Positions 1-9,449 of a stretch of DNA of 64,000 nucleotides are shown here, piece by piece. Under the pieces are notes generated by a model that saw only the letters and a list, made by a program, of their open reading frames with translations, searched no databases and was not told the origin of the DNA. The DNA comes from Thermophagus sp052400625 (lineage in GTDB: Bacteria > Bacteroidota > Bacteroidia > Bacteroidales > Marinilabiliaceae), in NCBI GenBank assembly GCA_052400625.1, contig JBQTGH010000004.1; one strand, given 5' to 3'. The position numbers and the translations under genes were made by a program. Numbering within the stretch: position 1 is the first letter of the stretch; each line of letters begins with the position of its first letter.

Positions 1-2
1 TT

Positions 3-1589
3 GCCTCTGCTTTTGCGTTGGCTGCAAAAGTATTGAAAGATGACTATCCTGATTGGACGGAAGAGCTGCTAAAAAAAGCAGGGGAGGCATTCCGCTTTGG
101 CGAACAATTTCCGGGTGCTACCCAAACGGCATGTTTTGTGTCGCCCTATTTTTATGAAGAACAAAACTACGTGGATGACATGGAACTGGCCGCCTCAACA
201 TTGGCATTGGCAGCCCCCGACAGCATGGACCAATGGCTTGACAAAGCCGATTTTTGGGGTGAAGTGGAGCCGGTAACGCCTTGGATGAAGTTGCACGGCG
301 CACGCCATTATCAGTTCTATCCCTTTGTTAATGTGGGACATTATCTCATGACTGAACTGGGAAATGATGAGCTGAAAGAAAAGTATATTGATTTTATGCG
401 TGAAGGTCTATTGGCTTTGGAAAGAGAAGCTGCATCGGACCCATTTCGAATTGGAGTTCCTTTTATTTGGTGCTCCAATAACCTGGTAGCGGCGGCTCTT
501 ACTCAAGCTCGACTCTATTACGAAGCTTCCGGCGATGACAGATTTTTCTCATTAGAAGCATCCATGCGCGACTGGCTCTTTGGATGCAACCCTTGGGGAA
601 CAGCAATGATTTGCGGCATGCCGGGCGTTCAGGATTCCCCGACTCATCCTCATTCGGCCTTTCCCTTACTTCTTGGGAAAAATACGGTCGGAGGCCTTGT
701 CGACGGACCGGTTTACCGTTCTATTTTTGAAAATCTAAGGGGTGTTGGTCTTTTGGAAGAAGATGAATATGCCATTTTCCAGAACGGAAAAGCCGTTTAT
801 CATGACGATATAGGGGATTATTCCACCAATGAGCCCACCATGGATGGAACCGCATCGTTGGTTTACTATTTATCGGCAATGGAAACCTACCCCTCGAAGC
901 ACAAAGAATTGAGTCGTGATCCTTTTGGTGCAGCCATTCGCTTTGATAAGGCAACGCCGGTAATCTATCTTATTTTTTCTGCGGATGAACATTTCGAAGG
1001 CGCTTCTCACATCCTGGATGTATTGGCGACAAAAGATGTAAAAGCCTCTTTCTTCCTCACCGGAGGATGTCTGAGAAATAAAAAGAATCAAGACATTATA
1101 AAAAGAATCATCACCGATAATCATTATCTTGGGCCCCATTCCGATGCACATTTATTGTATGCCGACTGGGACCAAAGAGATTCTTTGCTGATCTCAAAAA
1201 AGACCTTCCGAAAAGATCTGGAGAAAAACTTAAAAGCGCTTAAAAAAGCAGGCGTTAACAAAGATTCCATTCGTTGGTTTTTGCCTCCTTACGAGTGGTA
1301 CAATCGTCAAATCGTGCATTGGACTCAGGAGATGAACCTGGATGTAGTCTGCTTCACTCCGGGCATAGGTACCAATGCCGACTACACCATACCTCAAATG
1401 AGTAATTATAAAAGCAGCAAATCACTGCTTGATCGTCTTTGGAATTTTGAGGAGAAACACAACTTAAACGGTGCCGTGATCCTCCTGCATCCCGGGGTTC
1501 ATCCCGACCGCAAAGACAAACTATATATGCACCTTGCAAAAATAATTGATGAGCTACGAATTCGTGGATATCGTTTTGAAAAATTATAA
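3..1589 (+). CDS. GH9 endoglucanase fused to polysaccharide-deacetylase-like domain (5' truncated)
   Basis: Partial at the window edge: the frame is open from base 3 with no start, so the GH9 N-terminus (DxxD catalytic base) is missing. Residues up to about base 900 match the second half of a GH9 (alpha/alpha)6 barrel: CNPWG, SPTHPHSAF and the DYSTNEPTMD block, whose Glu (bases 831-833) is the expected general acid. From about base 950 a CE4/NodB-like domain follows. It keeps the HSxxH metal motif (His codons 1137-1139 and 1149-1151), but motif 1 reads SADE instead of TFDD. Predicted secreted beta-glucan hydrolase; GH9-CE4 fusions occur in Bacteroidota. Whether the deacetylase half is catalytic is uncertain. 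The following genes are on the same strand, 73 bp away. Confidence 0.8.
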   Translation, partial: ASAFALAAKVLKDDYPDWTEELLKKAGEAFRFGEQFPGATQTACFVSPYFYEEQNYVDDMELAASTLALAAPDSMDQWLDKADFWGEVEPVTPWMKLHGARHYQFYPFVNVGHYLMTELGNDELKEKYIDFMREGLLALEREAASDPFRIGVPFIWCSNNLVAAALTQARLYYEASGDDRFFSLEASMRDWLFGCNPWGTAMICGMPGVQDSPTHPHSAFPLLLGKNTVGGLVDGPVYRSIFENLRGVGLLEEDEYAIFQNGKAVYHDDIGDYSTNEPTMDGTASLVYYLSAMETYPSKHKELSRDPFGAAIRFDKATPVIYLIFSADEHFEGASHILDVLATKDVKASFFLTGGCLRNKKNQDIIKRIITDNHYLGPHSDAHLLYADWDQRDSLLISKKTFRKDLEKNLKALKKAGVNKDSIRWFLPPYEWYNRQIVHWTQEMNLDVVCFTPGIGTNADYTIPQMSNYKSSKSLLDRLWNFEEKHNLNGAVILLHPGVHPDRKDKLYMHLAKIIDELRIRGYRFEKL

Positions 1590-1662
1590 ATTTATGATCA
1601 ATCATCTTAGGTGAAAAAGATTTAGAATCTCTGCATGTTATTCTTCTCTAACCTTTCCAAGG

Positions 1663-3543
1663 ATGATTGGATTCAATAAAACAGTTGTATTTATGGGAAA
1701 AAACAACCGTTCCCCCTGGAGTTGGGTGCCTACTCTCTACTTTGCACAAGGCATTCCTTATGTAATTGTCATGACCGTTTCGGTGATCATGTACAAACGT
1801 TTAGGCATATCCAATGCCGACATAGCGCTTTACACCAGCTGGCTATACCTGCCGTGGGTTATAAAACCGCTATGGAGCCCCGTGGTCGATCTGTTGAAGA
1901 CCAAACGGTGGTGGATCGTCATCATGCAACTGTTGGTGGGTGCAGGGCTGGCCGGCGTCGCCTTAACCATACCGGCACCCGGTTTTTTCCGATACACACT
2001 GGCCTTTTTTTGGCTGTTGGCCTTTTCTTCGGCTACACATGACATTGCTGCCGATGGGTTTTACATGCTGGCACTGGACGAACACAAACAGGCCTTATTT
2101 ATTGGTATCCGCAGTACTTTTTACCGGATTGCCATGATCACCGGACAGGGCCTGCTCATCATTCTGGCCGGCTTTTTTGAGACTTCCACCGGCCTCCCCC
2201 CGGTTGCGTTTTCGGTTCATGCACAACCCGACCTTCCACCACGTATAGAACGCTCTGATTTTGACCAACCCGCCGACAGCAGTAAGTTGGCATTCATCCT
2301 GACCGGTGAGGAACTTCACATTCCCACACAAAAAGCCACGGCCGAAACCATCGACAGCCTAAAATTATGGGCTTCGGAACAAAACCTGGCCAACGGATTC
2401 GTAATGCCGGCAGTGGAAATCACCACCACCAAGGAGACCGGATGGTGGACCAATCATATTTCGGGGCCTCTGAAAGCGCAACTTAAAGCCCTCTTTGGCC
2501 GACACGAAGCAGAAGGTCCTGCTTTGCATCCCGGCAATGTGGGCCTCATAGGGGTTCGACTCACCAAAGCACCCAACGAAGATGAAGAAGTAGTCCTAAA
2601 TACCGGCTTCCGGCGTGGCGACGAAAGTATCAGTCTGGTCCAGGGGGAACGCATCGTCATGAATCATACCAACTGGAACAAGACCGCCTGGATGGTGGTG
2701 CAACTGGACCCCAAGCTGCAAGGTCATTCCACTGCCTGGTTTGAAGGTCGATCCGGAAAAATTCCATTGGCATGGAGCCTTACCTTTGTTATCCTGACCG
2801 TACTTTTTCTGGTTTTCTTTGTTTATCACCGTTTCATATTGCCTCGTCCGGCATCCGATAAGCCGGCGGTACAGGAAAATGACGAAGGGCTCTTTCAGGA
2901 ATTCTTCATCACCTTCAAATCCTTCTTCCGAAAAAAGAATATCGGATCGGCACTGGCCTTTCTGTTGTTGTTCCGGCTTGGAGAATCGCAGCTGGTGAAA
3001 CTCGCTTCACCCTTTATGCTGGATGCCCGCGAAATTGGGGGACTCGGGCTGACCACCGGCGATGTGGGATTAATCTATGGCACCATTGGCATTTTGGCAT
3101 TAACACTTGGCGGCATTCTGGGCGGATGGGTCGCCTCACGCAACGGACTTAAATACTGGATCTGGCCCATGGCTTTAGCCATGAACCTTCCCAACCTGGT
3201 ATACGTCTATCTTTCTTATGCCATGCCTCAAAACATGTGGCTCATATCGGCGTCGGTTGCCGTAGAACAGTTTGGTTACGGCTTCGGCTTCACGGCCTAT
3301 ATGCTCTACATGATCTATTTTGCAGCCGGCAGCCATAAAACCGCGCACTATGCCATCTGTACCGGTCTGATGGCCCTGGGAATGATGATCCCCGGAATGA
3401 TTTCGGGATGGATACAGGAAATTGTGGGCTATCACAATTTCTTTATATGGGTATTAATCTGTACCATCCCCGGATTCATTGTCATTAAGTTTCTGAAGAT
3501 CGATCCCCATTTTGGCATTAAAAAGGCTGAAAAGGGGAAATAG
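1663..3543 (+). CDS. AmpG-like MFS permease with large soluble insert
   Basis: Polytopic inner-membrane MFS protein of 626 aa. The N-terminal helices (WVPTLYFAQGIPYV, then a KPLWSPVVD loop) look like AmpG-type muropeptide or sugar permeases. A roughly 190-residue hydrophilic segment (about residues 180-370) separates the first helices from the rest, so the protein is about 200 aa longer than a simple 12-TM AmpG. The start at 1663 directly follows an AAGG; the ATG at 1693 is an alternative that would still precede TM1. It is followed on the same strand by a GHL10 hydrolase, a sodium symporter and a HGSNAT-like acetyltransferase. That company suggests uptake of amino-sugar or muropeptide products, which is inference; the substrate is not readable from sequence. 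Confidence 0.75.
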   Translation: MIGFNKTVVFMGKNNRSPWSWVPTLYFAQGIPYVIVMTVSVIMYKRLGISNADIALYTSWLYLPWVIKPLWSPVVDLLKTKRWWIVIMQLLVGAGLAGVALTIPAPGFFRYTLAFFWLLAFSSATHDIAADGFYMLALDEHKQALFIGIRSTFYRIAMITGQGLLIILAGFFETSTGLPPVAFSVHAQPDLPPRIERSDFDQPADSSKLAFILTGEELHIPTQKATAETIDSLKLWASEQNLANGFVMPAVEITTTKETGWWTNHISGPLKAQLKALFGRHEAEGPALHPGNVGLIGVRLTKAPNEDEEVVLNTGFRRGDESISLVQGERIVMNHTNWNKTAWMVVQLDPKLQGHSTAWFEGRSGKIPLAWSLTFVILTVLFLVFFVYHRFILPRPASDKPAVQENDEGLFQEFFITFKSFFRKKNIGSALAFLLLFRLGESQLVKLASPFMLDAREIGGLGLTTGDVGLIYGTIGILALTLGGILGGWVASRNGLKYWIWPMALAMNLPNLVYVYLSYAMPQNMWLISASVAVEQFGYGFGFTAYMLYMIYFAAGSHKTAHYAICTGLMALGMMIPGMISGWIQEIVGYHNFFIWVLICTIPGFIVIKFLKIDPHFGIKKAEKGK

Positions 3544-3643
3544 TGAATAGTAATTGACATTGTAATTAAAAACATTTGACATATTAAAGAAGCAACCGGT
3601 TCCACTTCTTAAATCTAACAATCTTACATCTAATAATCTTAAT

Positions 3644-5167
3644 ATGATACGTATTGCCACCCTCATATTAATAGAGCTTTTGATCACCCTGGGGCTTCAG
3701 GCTCGCAACTATCCCAAGCGGGAGATGCGGGCCATCTGGATCGCCACCGTGGCCAACATTGACTGGCCTTCCCGGGCGGGACTTTCGGTTGACATGCAAC
3801 AAGAGGAGATGGTTGAATTGTTGAATCTCGCCAAAGAATACCATCTCAACACGGTAATCTTTCAGGTCAGACCGGCCACCGATGCCTTCTTCCCGTCCGG
3901 GCTGGAGCCCTGGTCGCAATGGCTCACGGGAGAACAAGGGAAAGCCCCGGACCCTTTATACGACCCGCTGCAGTTTGCCATTGCCGAATGTCGGAAACGG
4001 GGGCTGGAGCTGCATCTGTGGCTCAACCCTTACCGGGCCGTGGTCGATACTGCCAAATCCTCTATAGCGGAAAATCATCCCATCCATCAGCATCCCGAAT
4101 GGTTTGTGACCTACGGAAAGGCTCGTTATTTCAATCCGGGTTTACCCCAGACCCGCAACCATGTGGCGACGGTGGTGGCCGATCTCTTGCGTCGATACGA
4201 TGTGGATGCCCTTCATTTCGACGATTATTTCTACCCCTACCGCATTGCCGGGCAGGAGTTCCCCGACCAGGAAGCATTTGAAAAATATCCGCGCGGGTTC
4301 ACCCCGGACCAAAAGGAGGATTGGCGCAGAGACAATGTAGATCTGATCATCAAACAGTTGCATGATACCATTGAAGCCGTACGCCCCACTGTCGCTTTTG
4401 GCATCAGTCCCTTCGGAGTGTGGCGCAACCAATCGGACGATCCTCGCGGTTCCGCAACCAAAGCGGGTCAGACCAACTACGATGATTTGTATGCCAATAT
4501 CCTGCGATGGCAGGAGGAAGGCTGGATCGATTATGTGACGCCTCAGATCTACTGGCACATAGGAAAAGAGGTGGCCGACTATGCCATTATTGCCGACTGG
4601 TGGAGCAAAAACGCTCTCGGATGCCGTCTCTACACCGGACAAGCCTTCTACCGTATCAACCGCGATGCCAAAGACCGGGAATGGCGTTCTTCCCGTCAGA
4701 TCATAAAACAGCTTCGGTTAAACCGTTTTTACCCCAATATTGACGGCAGCATGTTTTTTAGTGCCAAATCGCTCAGGAGCAACCCCTTAAAGCTGAAAGA
4801 AAAATTACTCAGGGGCCCCTATCGGTACCATGCCCTTCCGCCGGTGAACCCCAGGGTCGAGCAAATCACCCCCGGTGTACCTCTAAAAGCAACCATGGAA
4901 ATAACGGGCGACTCGATTCATCTCTCCTGGATGCCCGGCCGTAACAACCAGGCTTTTGTGATCTATAAATTTCGGAAGGGGAAACCGGCCAACGCCGAAA
5001 ATCCCGAAAATATTTTTACCGTCACCGGAGAAAATGATATTGCAATAGAAATATCCCGTGATACCAATCCGGGGAAATACTATTTCGTCGTTTCGGCGCT
5101 GAGTCCCACCAACCAGGAGTCGGTACTTGAATATTTTTTCGGAGGACAGACAGGAGACAGAAGATAA
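3644..5167 (+). CDS. GHL10 (UPF0748/YngK-type) family 10-like glycosyl hydrolase
   Basis: 507 aa with an N-terminal signal peptide (about residues 1-20, ending near LQARNYP). The GHL10 catalytic barrel spans about residues 25-330 with family blocks EMRAIWIATVANIDWPS, NTVIFQVRPATDAFFPS, LHLWLNPYR and DALHFDDYFYPY, then YVTPQIYWH. A C-terminal beta-sandwich, fibronectin-III-like segment follows (about residues 400-495, LSWMPG...AFVIYKF). Members are exported hydrolases thought to act on peptidoglycan-like or amino-sugar glycans; specificity is not settled here. It sits between two transporters, consistent with periplasmic cleavage of imported oligosaccharides. ATG at 3644 is chosen because the signal peptide begins there. 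Confidence 0.8.
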   Translation: MIRIATLILIELLITLGLQARNYPKREMRAIWIATVANIDWPSRAGLSVDMQQEEMVELLNLAKEYHLNTVIFQVRPATDAFFPSGLEPWSQWLTGEQGKAPDPLYDPLQFAIAECRKRGLELHLWLNPYRAVVDTAKSSIAENHPIHQHPEWFVTYGKARYFNPGLPQTRNHVATVVADLLRRYDVDALHFDDYFYPYRIAGQEFPDQEAFEKYPRGFTPDQKEDWRRDNVDLIIKQLHDTIEAVRPTVAFGISPFGVWRNQSDDPRGSATKAGQTNYDDLYANILRWQEEGWIDYVTPQIYWHIGKEVADYAIIADWWSKNALGCRLYTGQAFYRINRDAKDREWRSSRQIIKQLRLNRFYPNIDGSMFFSAKSLRSNPLKLKEKLLRGPYRYHALPPVNPRVEQITPGVPLKATMEITGDSIHLSWMPGRNNQAFVIYKFRKGKPANAENPENIFTVTGENDIAIEISRDTNPGKYYFVVSALSPTNQESVLEYFFGGQTGDRR

Positions 5168-5171
5168 CAAG

Positions 5172-5280
5172 TGGATAGTGGATGGTCGGTAGTGAAATAG
5201 TAGATATAAAAATATGAATAGAAACAAATGATTCCCACATCCACTAAAAACGAAACACCATAAACTAGCCACTATCCACT
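5172..5280. repeat. Inverted repeat between GHL10 and symporter genes
   Basis: Twelve-base arms AGTGGATAGTGG (5172-5183) and CCACTATCCACT (5269-5280) are exact reverse complements about 85 bp apart. They sit in the 144-bp gap between two same-strand genes. No T-run follows, so it is not a clear terminator; it may be a low-complexity relic. Confidence 0.6.
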
Positions 5281-5311
5281 ATGAACCAATGACTATAAAT
5301 TTATCACATTC

Positions 5312-6751
5312 ATGAGCACCACCCTTGTATTAATCGTTATTCTCGGATTTTTCGCAGCGCTGTTTCTGATATCGTGGTTTTCGTCGCGGGGCAGCAACAG
5401 TGAAACCTTTTTCACCGGCAACCGCAAGTCGCCCTGGTACCTTGTGGCTTTTGGCATGATTGGCGCCACCATTTCCGGCGTTACGTTTATCTCCGTACCG
5501 GGCGAGGTGGGCAGCAGTGGCTGGAGCTATTTTCAGTTTATCCTTGGCAACTTTGTGGGCTATTGGATCATCGCCCTGGTGTTGTTGCCACTTTATTACC
5601 GTCGCAACCTGGTTTCCATTTACACCTATCTGGATCAGAGATTTGGCTTACGGGCCTATAAAACCGGTTCGTTCTTTTTCCTGTTGTCGCAGACCATCGG
5701 CGCCTCTTTCCGTCTCTACCTGGTGGCTGGAGTGTTGCAAATATCATTCTTTGATGCCCTGGGCGTTCCCTTTTGGGTGACGGTGCTCACCACCATTACC
5801 CTGATCTGGCTCTATACCTTTAAAGCCGGCATCAAAACGGTGGTATGGACCGATACCTTGCAAACCTTCTTTATCCTCATGTCGGTAATCGTAACCATTA
5901 TTGTTATGCTTAATCAGCTGGATATGGACGGGAGCGATTTGTTCGCCATTGTATGGAATCATCCCTACAGTAAAATATTTGATTGGGACTGGCAGTCGGG
6001 CACCAACTTTTTTAAACAGTTTCTGGCCGGCATTGGTATCACCATCGTTATGACCGGTCTGGACCAGAATATGATGCAAAAGAACCTGACATGTAAAAAT
6101 CAGAAAGAAGCCCAGAAGAATCTCTTTTGGTTTAGTTTTTCGTTTGTGGCAGCCAATCTGTTGTTTTTGGGATTGGGCGTGTTGCTCTATCACTACGCCG
6201 AACAGATGGGCATCGCCCTGCCCGAACGAACCGACGATCTGTTTCCACTGCTGGCCATCAAATATTTTGGTACGGCTGTTGGCGTCTTCTTCCTGTTGGG
6301 CATAACCGCTGCGGCCTATTCCAGTGCCGACTCTTCATTGACGGCTCTTACCACCGCCTTTTGCATCGACTTTCTGAATGTGGATCCCAAACAGCCATCA
6401 ACGGAGAAAAAGAGAATACGGGTGCATCTGACCTTCTCATTCATCATGTTTTTGGTGATCGTCCTTTTCCGAATTATCAACGATGAGAGTGTCGTCAACT
6501 CGGTGTTTACTGCAGCCGGATATACATACGGTCCGTTGCTGGGGTTATTCACTTTCGGCATTCTGACAAATCGTTCGACCAGAGACCGTTTCGTACCCTA
6601 TATTAGTATTTTGTCGCCTGTGGTGTGTTATATAATAAGCAGTAACTCCGAAGCGTGGCTGGGTGGTTACCGGTTTGGATTCGAGCTGTTGCTACTGAAC
6701 GGGCTGCTTGTATTCCTTGGGCTATGGGTCTTTTCAAAGAAAAAAGTTTAA
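5312..6751 (+). CDS. Sodium:solute symporter (SSS family)
   Basis: 479-aa integral membrane protein with about 13 predicted helices. SSS blocks are visible: FFTGNRKSPWYLVAFGMIGA near residues 35-55, SVPGEVGSSGWSYFQF, the LTCKNQKEAQKNLFW loop after TM8, and AAAYSSADSSLTALTTAFC around residues 335-353 (the signature region with Ser/Thr sodium ligands). It resembles the sugar or sialic-acid-type symporters of Bacteroidota. The neighbouring GHL10 hydrolase, AmpG-like permease and HGSNAT-like enzyme suggest an amino sugar as substrate, but that is inference from context. Confidence 0.85.
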   Translation: MSTTLVLIVILGFFAALFLISWFSSRGSNSETFFTGNRKSPWYLVAFGMIGATISGVTFISVPGEVGSSGWSYFQFILGNFVGYWIIALVLLPLYYRRNLVSIYTYLDQRFGLRAYKTGSFFFLLSQTIGASFRLYLVAGVLQISFFDALGVPFWVTVLTTITLIWLYTFKAGIKTVVWTDTLQTFFILMSVIVTIIVMLNQLDMDGSDLFAIVWNHPYSKIFDWDWQSGTNFFKQFLAGIGITIVMTGLDQNMMQKNLTCKNQKEAQKNLFWFSFSFVAANLLFLGLGVLLYHYAEQMGIALPERTDDLFPLLAIKYFGTAVGVFFLLGITAAAYSSADSSLTALTTAFCIDFLNVDPKQPSTEKKRIRVHLTFSFIMFLVIVLFRIINDESVVNSVFTAAGYTYGPLLGLFTFGILTNRSTRDRFVPYISILSPVVCYIISSNSEAWLGGYRFGFELLLLNGLLVFLGLWVFSKKKV

Positions 6752-6918
6752 ATGCTGAAACACAGAGACACAGAGAAATAACTCTTTTTTGTGGGAGTGA
6801 TAGCTTCCCAAAAGGTTTCTAAAATAGTTGAAAATAAGCTCCGTTAAAGTGGAAAAAGCTTCAGACAAGCGAAACTCTGACACAGAAATGTTTGCATATC
6901 AATAAAATCAGCTACACT

Positions 6919-8028
6919 ATGAAAAAATCAGAAAGATATCTGGCACTGGATGTGCTGCGAGGCATGACCATCGCCTTAATGATCACGGTCAACACCCCCG
7001 GCAGCTGGAAATACATTTATGCCCCTCTGCGACATTCCAGTTGGCACGGTTGCACCCCCACCGATTTGGTTTTTCCCTTTTTCCTGTTTGTGGTAGGTGT
7101 TTCCATGTTTTTCTCTTTTGCCAAATATGGCAATACCCTTAACAAAGAGTCGCTTAAGCGTCTGGGACGAAGAACATTATTAATCTTTGCCATAGGTCTT
7201 TTTCTCAATTCCTTTCCCCAATGGGGCCGCGACTATAGCACACTACGCATCATGGGAGTCCTGCAACGCATTGCCCTGGCTTATGGCTTTGCCTCATTGA
7301 TTGTTCTTTCCGTCTCCCGAAAATATGTTCCGTGGATTGGCATGGCCATACTGCTCTTTTATTGGGGTATTTTGGGATGGTTTGGCGGAGATGACCCATA
7401 CAGCCTCAACGGCAATGTAACCATTCCCTTCGACGCGGCAATTCTTGGAGAACAACACCTTTACAAAGGTTTTGGTATTCCTTTCGATCCGGAAGGGTTG
7501 CTCAGTACCATTCCGGCAGTGGTAACCGTTTTGTTGGGCTATCTGACAGGGGTATTCATCAAGACCACCGAAAAAGTCAAAATCCCGGGGCGACTGGCAC
7601 TCTATGGCCTCCTGACCACCATTGCCGGAAGATTATGGGGATGGGTATTCCCCATCAACAAGCCGCTTTGGACCAGCTCTTATGTGCTTTACACTGCCGG
7701 ACTGGCCGCTCTGGTATTCGCCCTGCTCATCTATATTATCGACATCAAAGGCTGTAAAAAATGGACCTCCTTTTTTGTGGTTTTCGGCATGAATCCGCTC
7801 TTTATCTTTGCCCTTTCAGGGGTATGGGCCCGCACACTGGGCATGCTCATCAAATTTGAGACCGCCGATGGCACCGTAATGCGGGGCAGCACCTGGCTTT
7901 ATGAGAATATTTTTGTGCCTCTGGCCGGAAATATGAACGGTTCGTTGCTTTATGCTTTAACCCACGTCTTCTTTTTCTGGGCTATCGGATACATACTATA
8001 CAAGAAGCGGATCTTTATAAAAGTATGA
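6919..8028 (+). CDS. HGSNAT-like transmembrane acetyltransferase (DUF5009/DUF1624 type)
   Basis: 369 aa and about 10-11 TM helices. The N-terminal ERYLALDVLRGMTIALMI and HSSWHGCTPTDLVFPFFLF blocks are characteristic of bacterial homologues of heparan-alpha-glucosaminide N-acetyltransferase, which pass an acetyl group across the membrane onto a terminal amino sugar. An upstream in-frame TTG (6892) exists, but ATG at 6919 begins the conserved MKKSERYLALD segment and is preferred. Last gene of the presumed amino-sugar or muropeptide salvage cluster. Acetyl acceptor unknown. The 211 bp after it hold only short A/T-rich hairpins (8042-8058, 8092-8117). Confidence 0.8.
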   Translation: MKKSERYLALDVLRGMTIALMITVNTPGSWKYIYAPLRHSSWHGCTPTDLVFPFFLFVVGVSMFFSFAKYGNTLNKESLKRLGRRTLLIFAIGLFLNSFPQWGRDYSTLRIMGVLQRIALAYGFASLIVLSVSRKYVPWIGMAILLFYWGILGWFGGDDPYSLNGNVTIPFDAAILGEQHLYKGFGIPFDPEGLLSTIPAVVTVLLGYLTGVFIKTTEKVKIPGRLALYGLLTTIAGRLWGWVFPINKPLWTSSYVLYTAGLAALVFALLIYIIDIKGCKKWTSFFVVFGMNPLFIFALSGVWARTLGMLIKFETADGTVMRGSTWLYENIFVPLAGNMNGSLLYALTHVFFFWAIGYILYKKRIFIKV

Positions 8029-8239
8029 TAATTTTAGAAGGAAAAGTAAAATACTTTTGATATACATAAATTATTACTTAAGATAATAAGATGACTTTTT
8101 AGACTGTTTAAAAGTCACTTGAGCAAAAAAAATTTTGACATATAAAAGTTGTTTTATTAAATTTATATCGTTCTTTGAAAGGTATTAATGTTACCGAGAG
8201 TCTGGTGTGTTGTATGTGTAATTTAAAATTGTTGTTGTT

Positions 8240-8935
8240 ATGAGCCAACAAGATTTTGAAGCACTACGACCAGCCATTGAGGCCCTTGATCCGGATACGG
8301 TAAAAGAGCCGAATTTGCCGGTTCATGTGGCAGTACAGGAGGCTGAGGACCTTTACCATTGGTGTCAGCCTGACCAGGAAGTGCTGGTAAAAGCCGGTTT
8401 AGACTGGCAATTGGTGGAAGACCTTCCGGCCCGTGCCGGTGCTTGTAGGTATGCCCAGGCCATTTGGCGAAGAGATTCTCAGGTTACGAGGGATGCCCAG
8501 AAGGAATGGAAAGAACGATCTAAAGAGGCTTTTGATCTTCGCGACGTTTTGATTCATCACTTCTATCATGCTTTCCGGAAAAATCCCGATCTTATTAATA
8601 AGGTGAGGGATATTGACGAAGGAGGAAGCAATAGTGATATGATTCAGGATTTGAAAGATCTTTATCATCTGGGCATAGCTAATAAAGAGTTATTGGATGC
8701 CATATCATTCGATTGGAGTGAGCTTGATAAGGCCCGTGATTGGTCGGATGAACTGGCAGATGTGCTGGCCCGCGCTAACGGAGAAAAATATGCCAGCTCC
8801 GAGTCTAAAATTATGCGCGACAGAGCCTATACCTATCTGAAGCAGGCAATGGATGAAATACGCACACACGGCCAATACGTTTTCTGGAGGAATCCGGAAC
8901 GCAAAAGGGGGTATGTAAGTGGTTACTGGAAATGA
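8240..8935 (+). CDS. Conserved-looking protein with internal duplication, function unknown
   Basis: 231 aa, acidic, no signal peptide or TM segment, so probably cytoplasmic. I do not recognise a named family. The two halves look related: EDLYHWCQPDQEVLVKAGLDW (about residues 36-56) matches KDLYHLGIANKELLDAISFDW (about 139-159), and each is followed by a helical run ending near FRKNP or FWRNP. This suggests two copies of a roughly 100-residue helical unit. It stands alone, between the acetyltransferase and a strong terminator at 8959-9000, so it is probably monocistronic. ATG at 8240 is the only good start. Confidence 0.6.
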   Translation: MSQQDFEALRPAIEALDPDTVKEPNLPVHVAVQEAEDLYHWCQPDQEVLVKAGLDWQLVEDLPARAGACRYAQAIWRRDSQVTRDAQKEWKERSKEAFDLRDVLIHHFYHAFRKNPDLINKVRDIDEGGSNSDMIQDLKDLYHLGIANKELLDAISFDWSELDKARDWSDELADVLARANGEKYASSESKIMRDRAYTYLKQAMDEIRTHGQYVFWRNPERKRGYVSGYWK

Positions 8936-8958
8936 GTTGAACAGTGCTTGTCAGCCTC

Positions 8959-9000
8959 AAATCCGGGATTTCTTTAAATCCCGGGTTTGGGGTTTTTTTT
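8959..9000 (+). terminator. Rho-independent terminator of the 231-aa gene
   Basis: 13-bp stem (8959-8971 with 8976-8988, one G-T wobble, CTTT loop) followed by GGGG and eight T residues. It lies 24 bp after the stop codon at 8935. Confidence 0.85.
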
Positions 9001-9197
9001 GATTAAAAACTGCGTCGGCTTTTGTGTCCTTACTCTGGTTTAATTTTTCCCTTGTCATTGCACCTTTTAAAAAACTTTTTGCCGTAAAAATAGCATGCAG
9101 GGCTATTTTCGTGCCTCTCCTGTGAAATAATATTGGTCTTTAAGAGATTATTTCCCTCATTGTATGCAATGAATCGTTCCTGATTAAAAGGAAAGTG

Positions 9198-9325
9198 TCC
9201 TGCTTAAAATCTTGTCGTCCTGCTTAAATTCTGCTGTCCCTGCTTAAGTTTTGACCGTCCTGCTTAAATTATTGCTTCCCTGCTTGAATTTTACCCGTCC
9301 TGCTTAAATTCTAACGCCCTGCCGG
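9198..9325. repeat. Degenerate tandem repeat, unit TCCTGCTTAAATTnT
   Basis: Six consecutive units starting at 9198, 9218, 9237, 9258, 9277 and 9298, plus a decayed seventh at 9317, share CCTGCTTAAATT. Unit length alternates 20, 19, 21, 19, 21, 19 bp, implying a ~40-bp higher-order unit. No spacers, so not CRISPR. Between the 8959 terminator and the IS left end (9363) nothing else is recognised. Confidence 0.75.
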
Positions 9326-9449
9326 GGGGTGTAGTGTGTCGCTCATGATACTGTTCAAAAAAGTGTGTCTGTAATTGAATAAAAAAGGTCTTCTCAGGTT
9401 AGTTTTACAAACGAAAAACCAAAATGTATAACTAAAAAGAGAAGACCAA

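Noticed and set aside
9198..9325. CRISPR array
   Set aside because: Repeats are adjacent, 19-21 bp long, degenerate and without spacers; no cas genes nearby.
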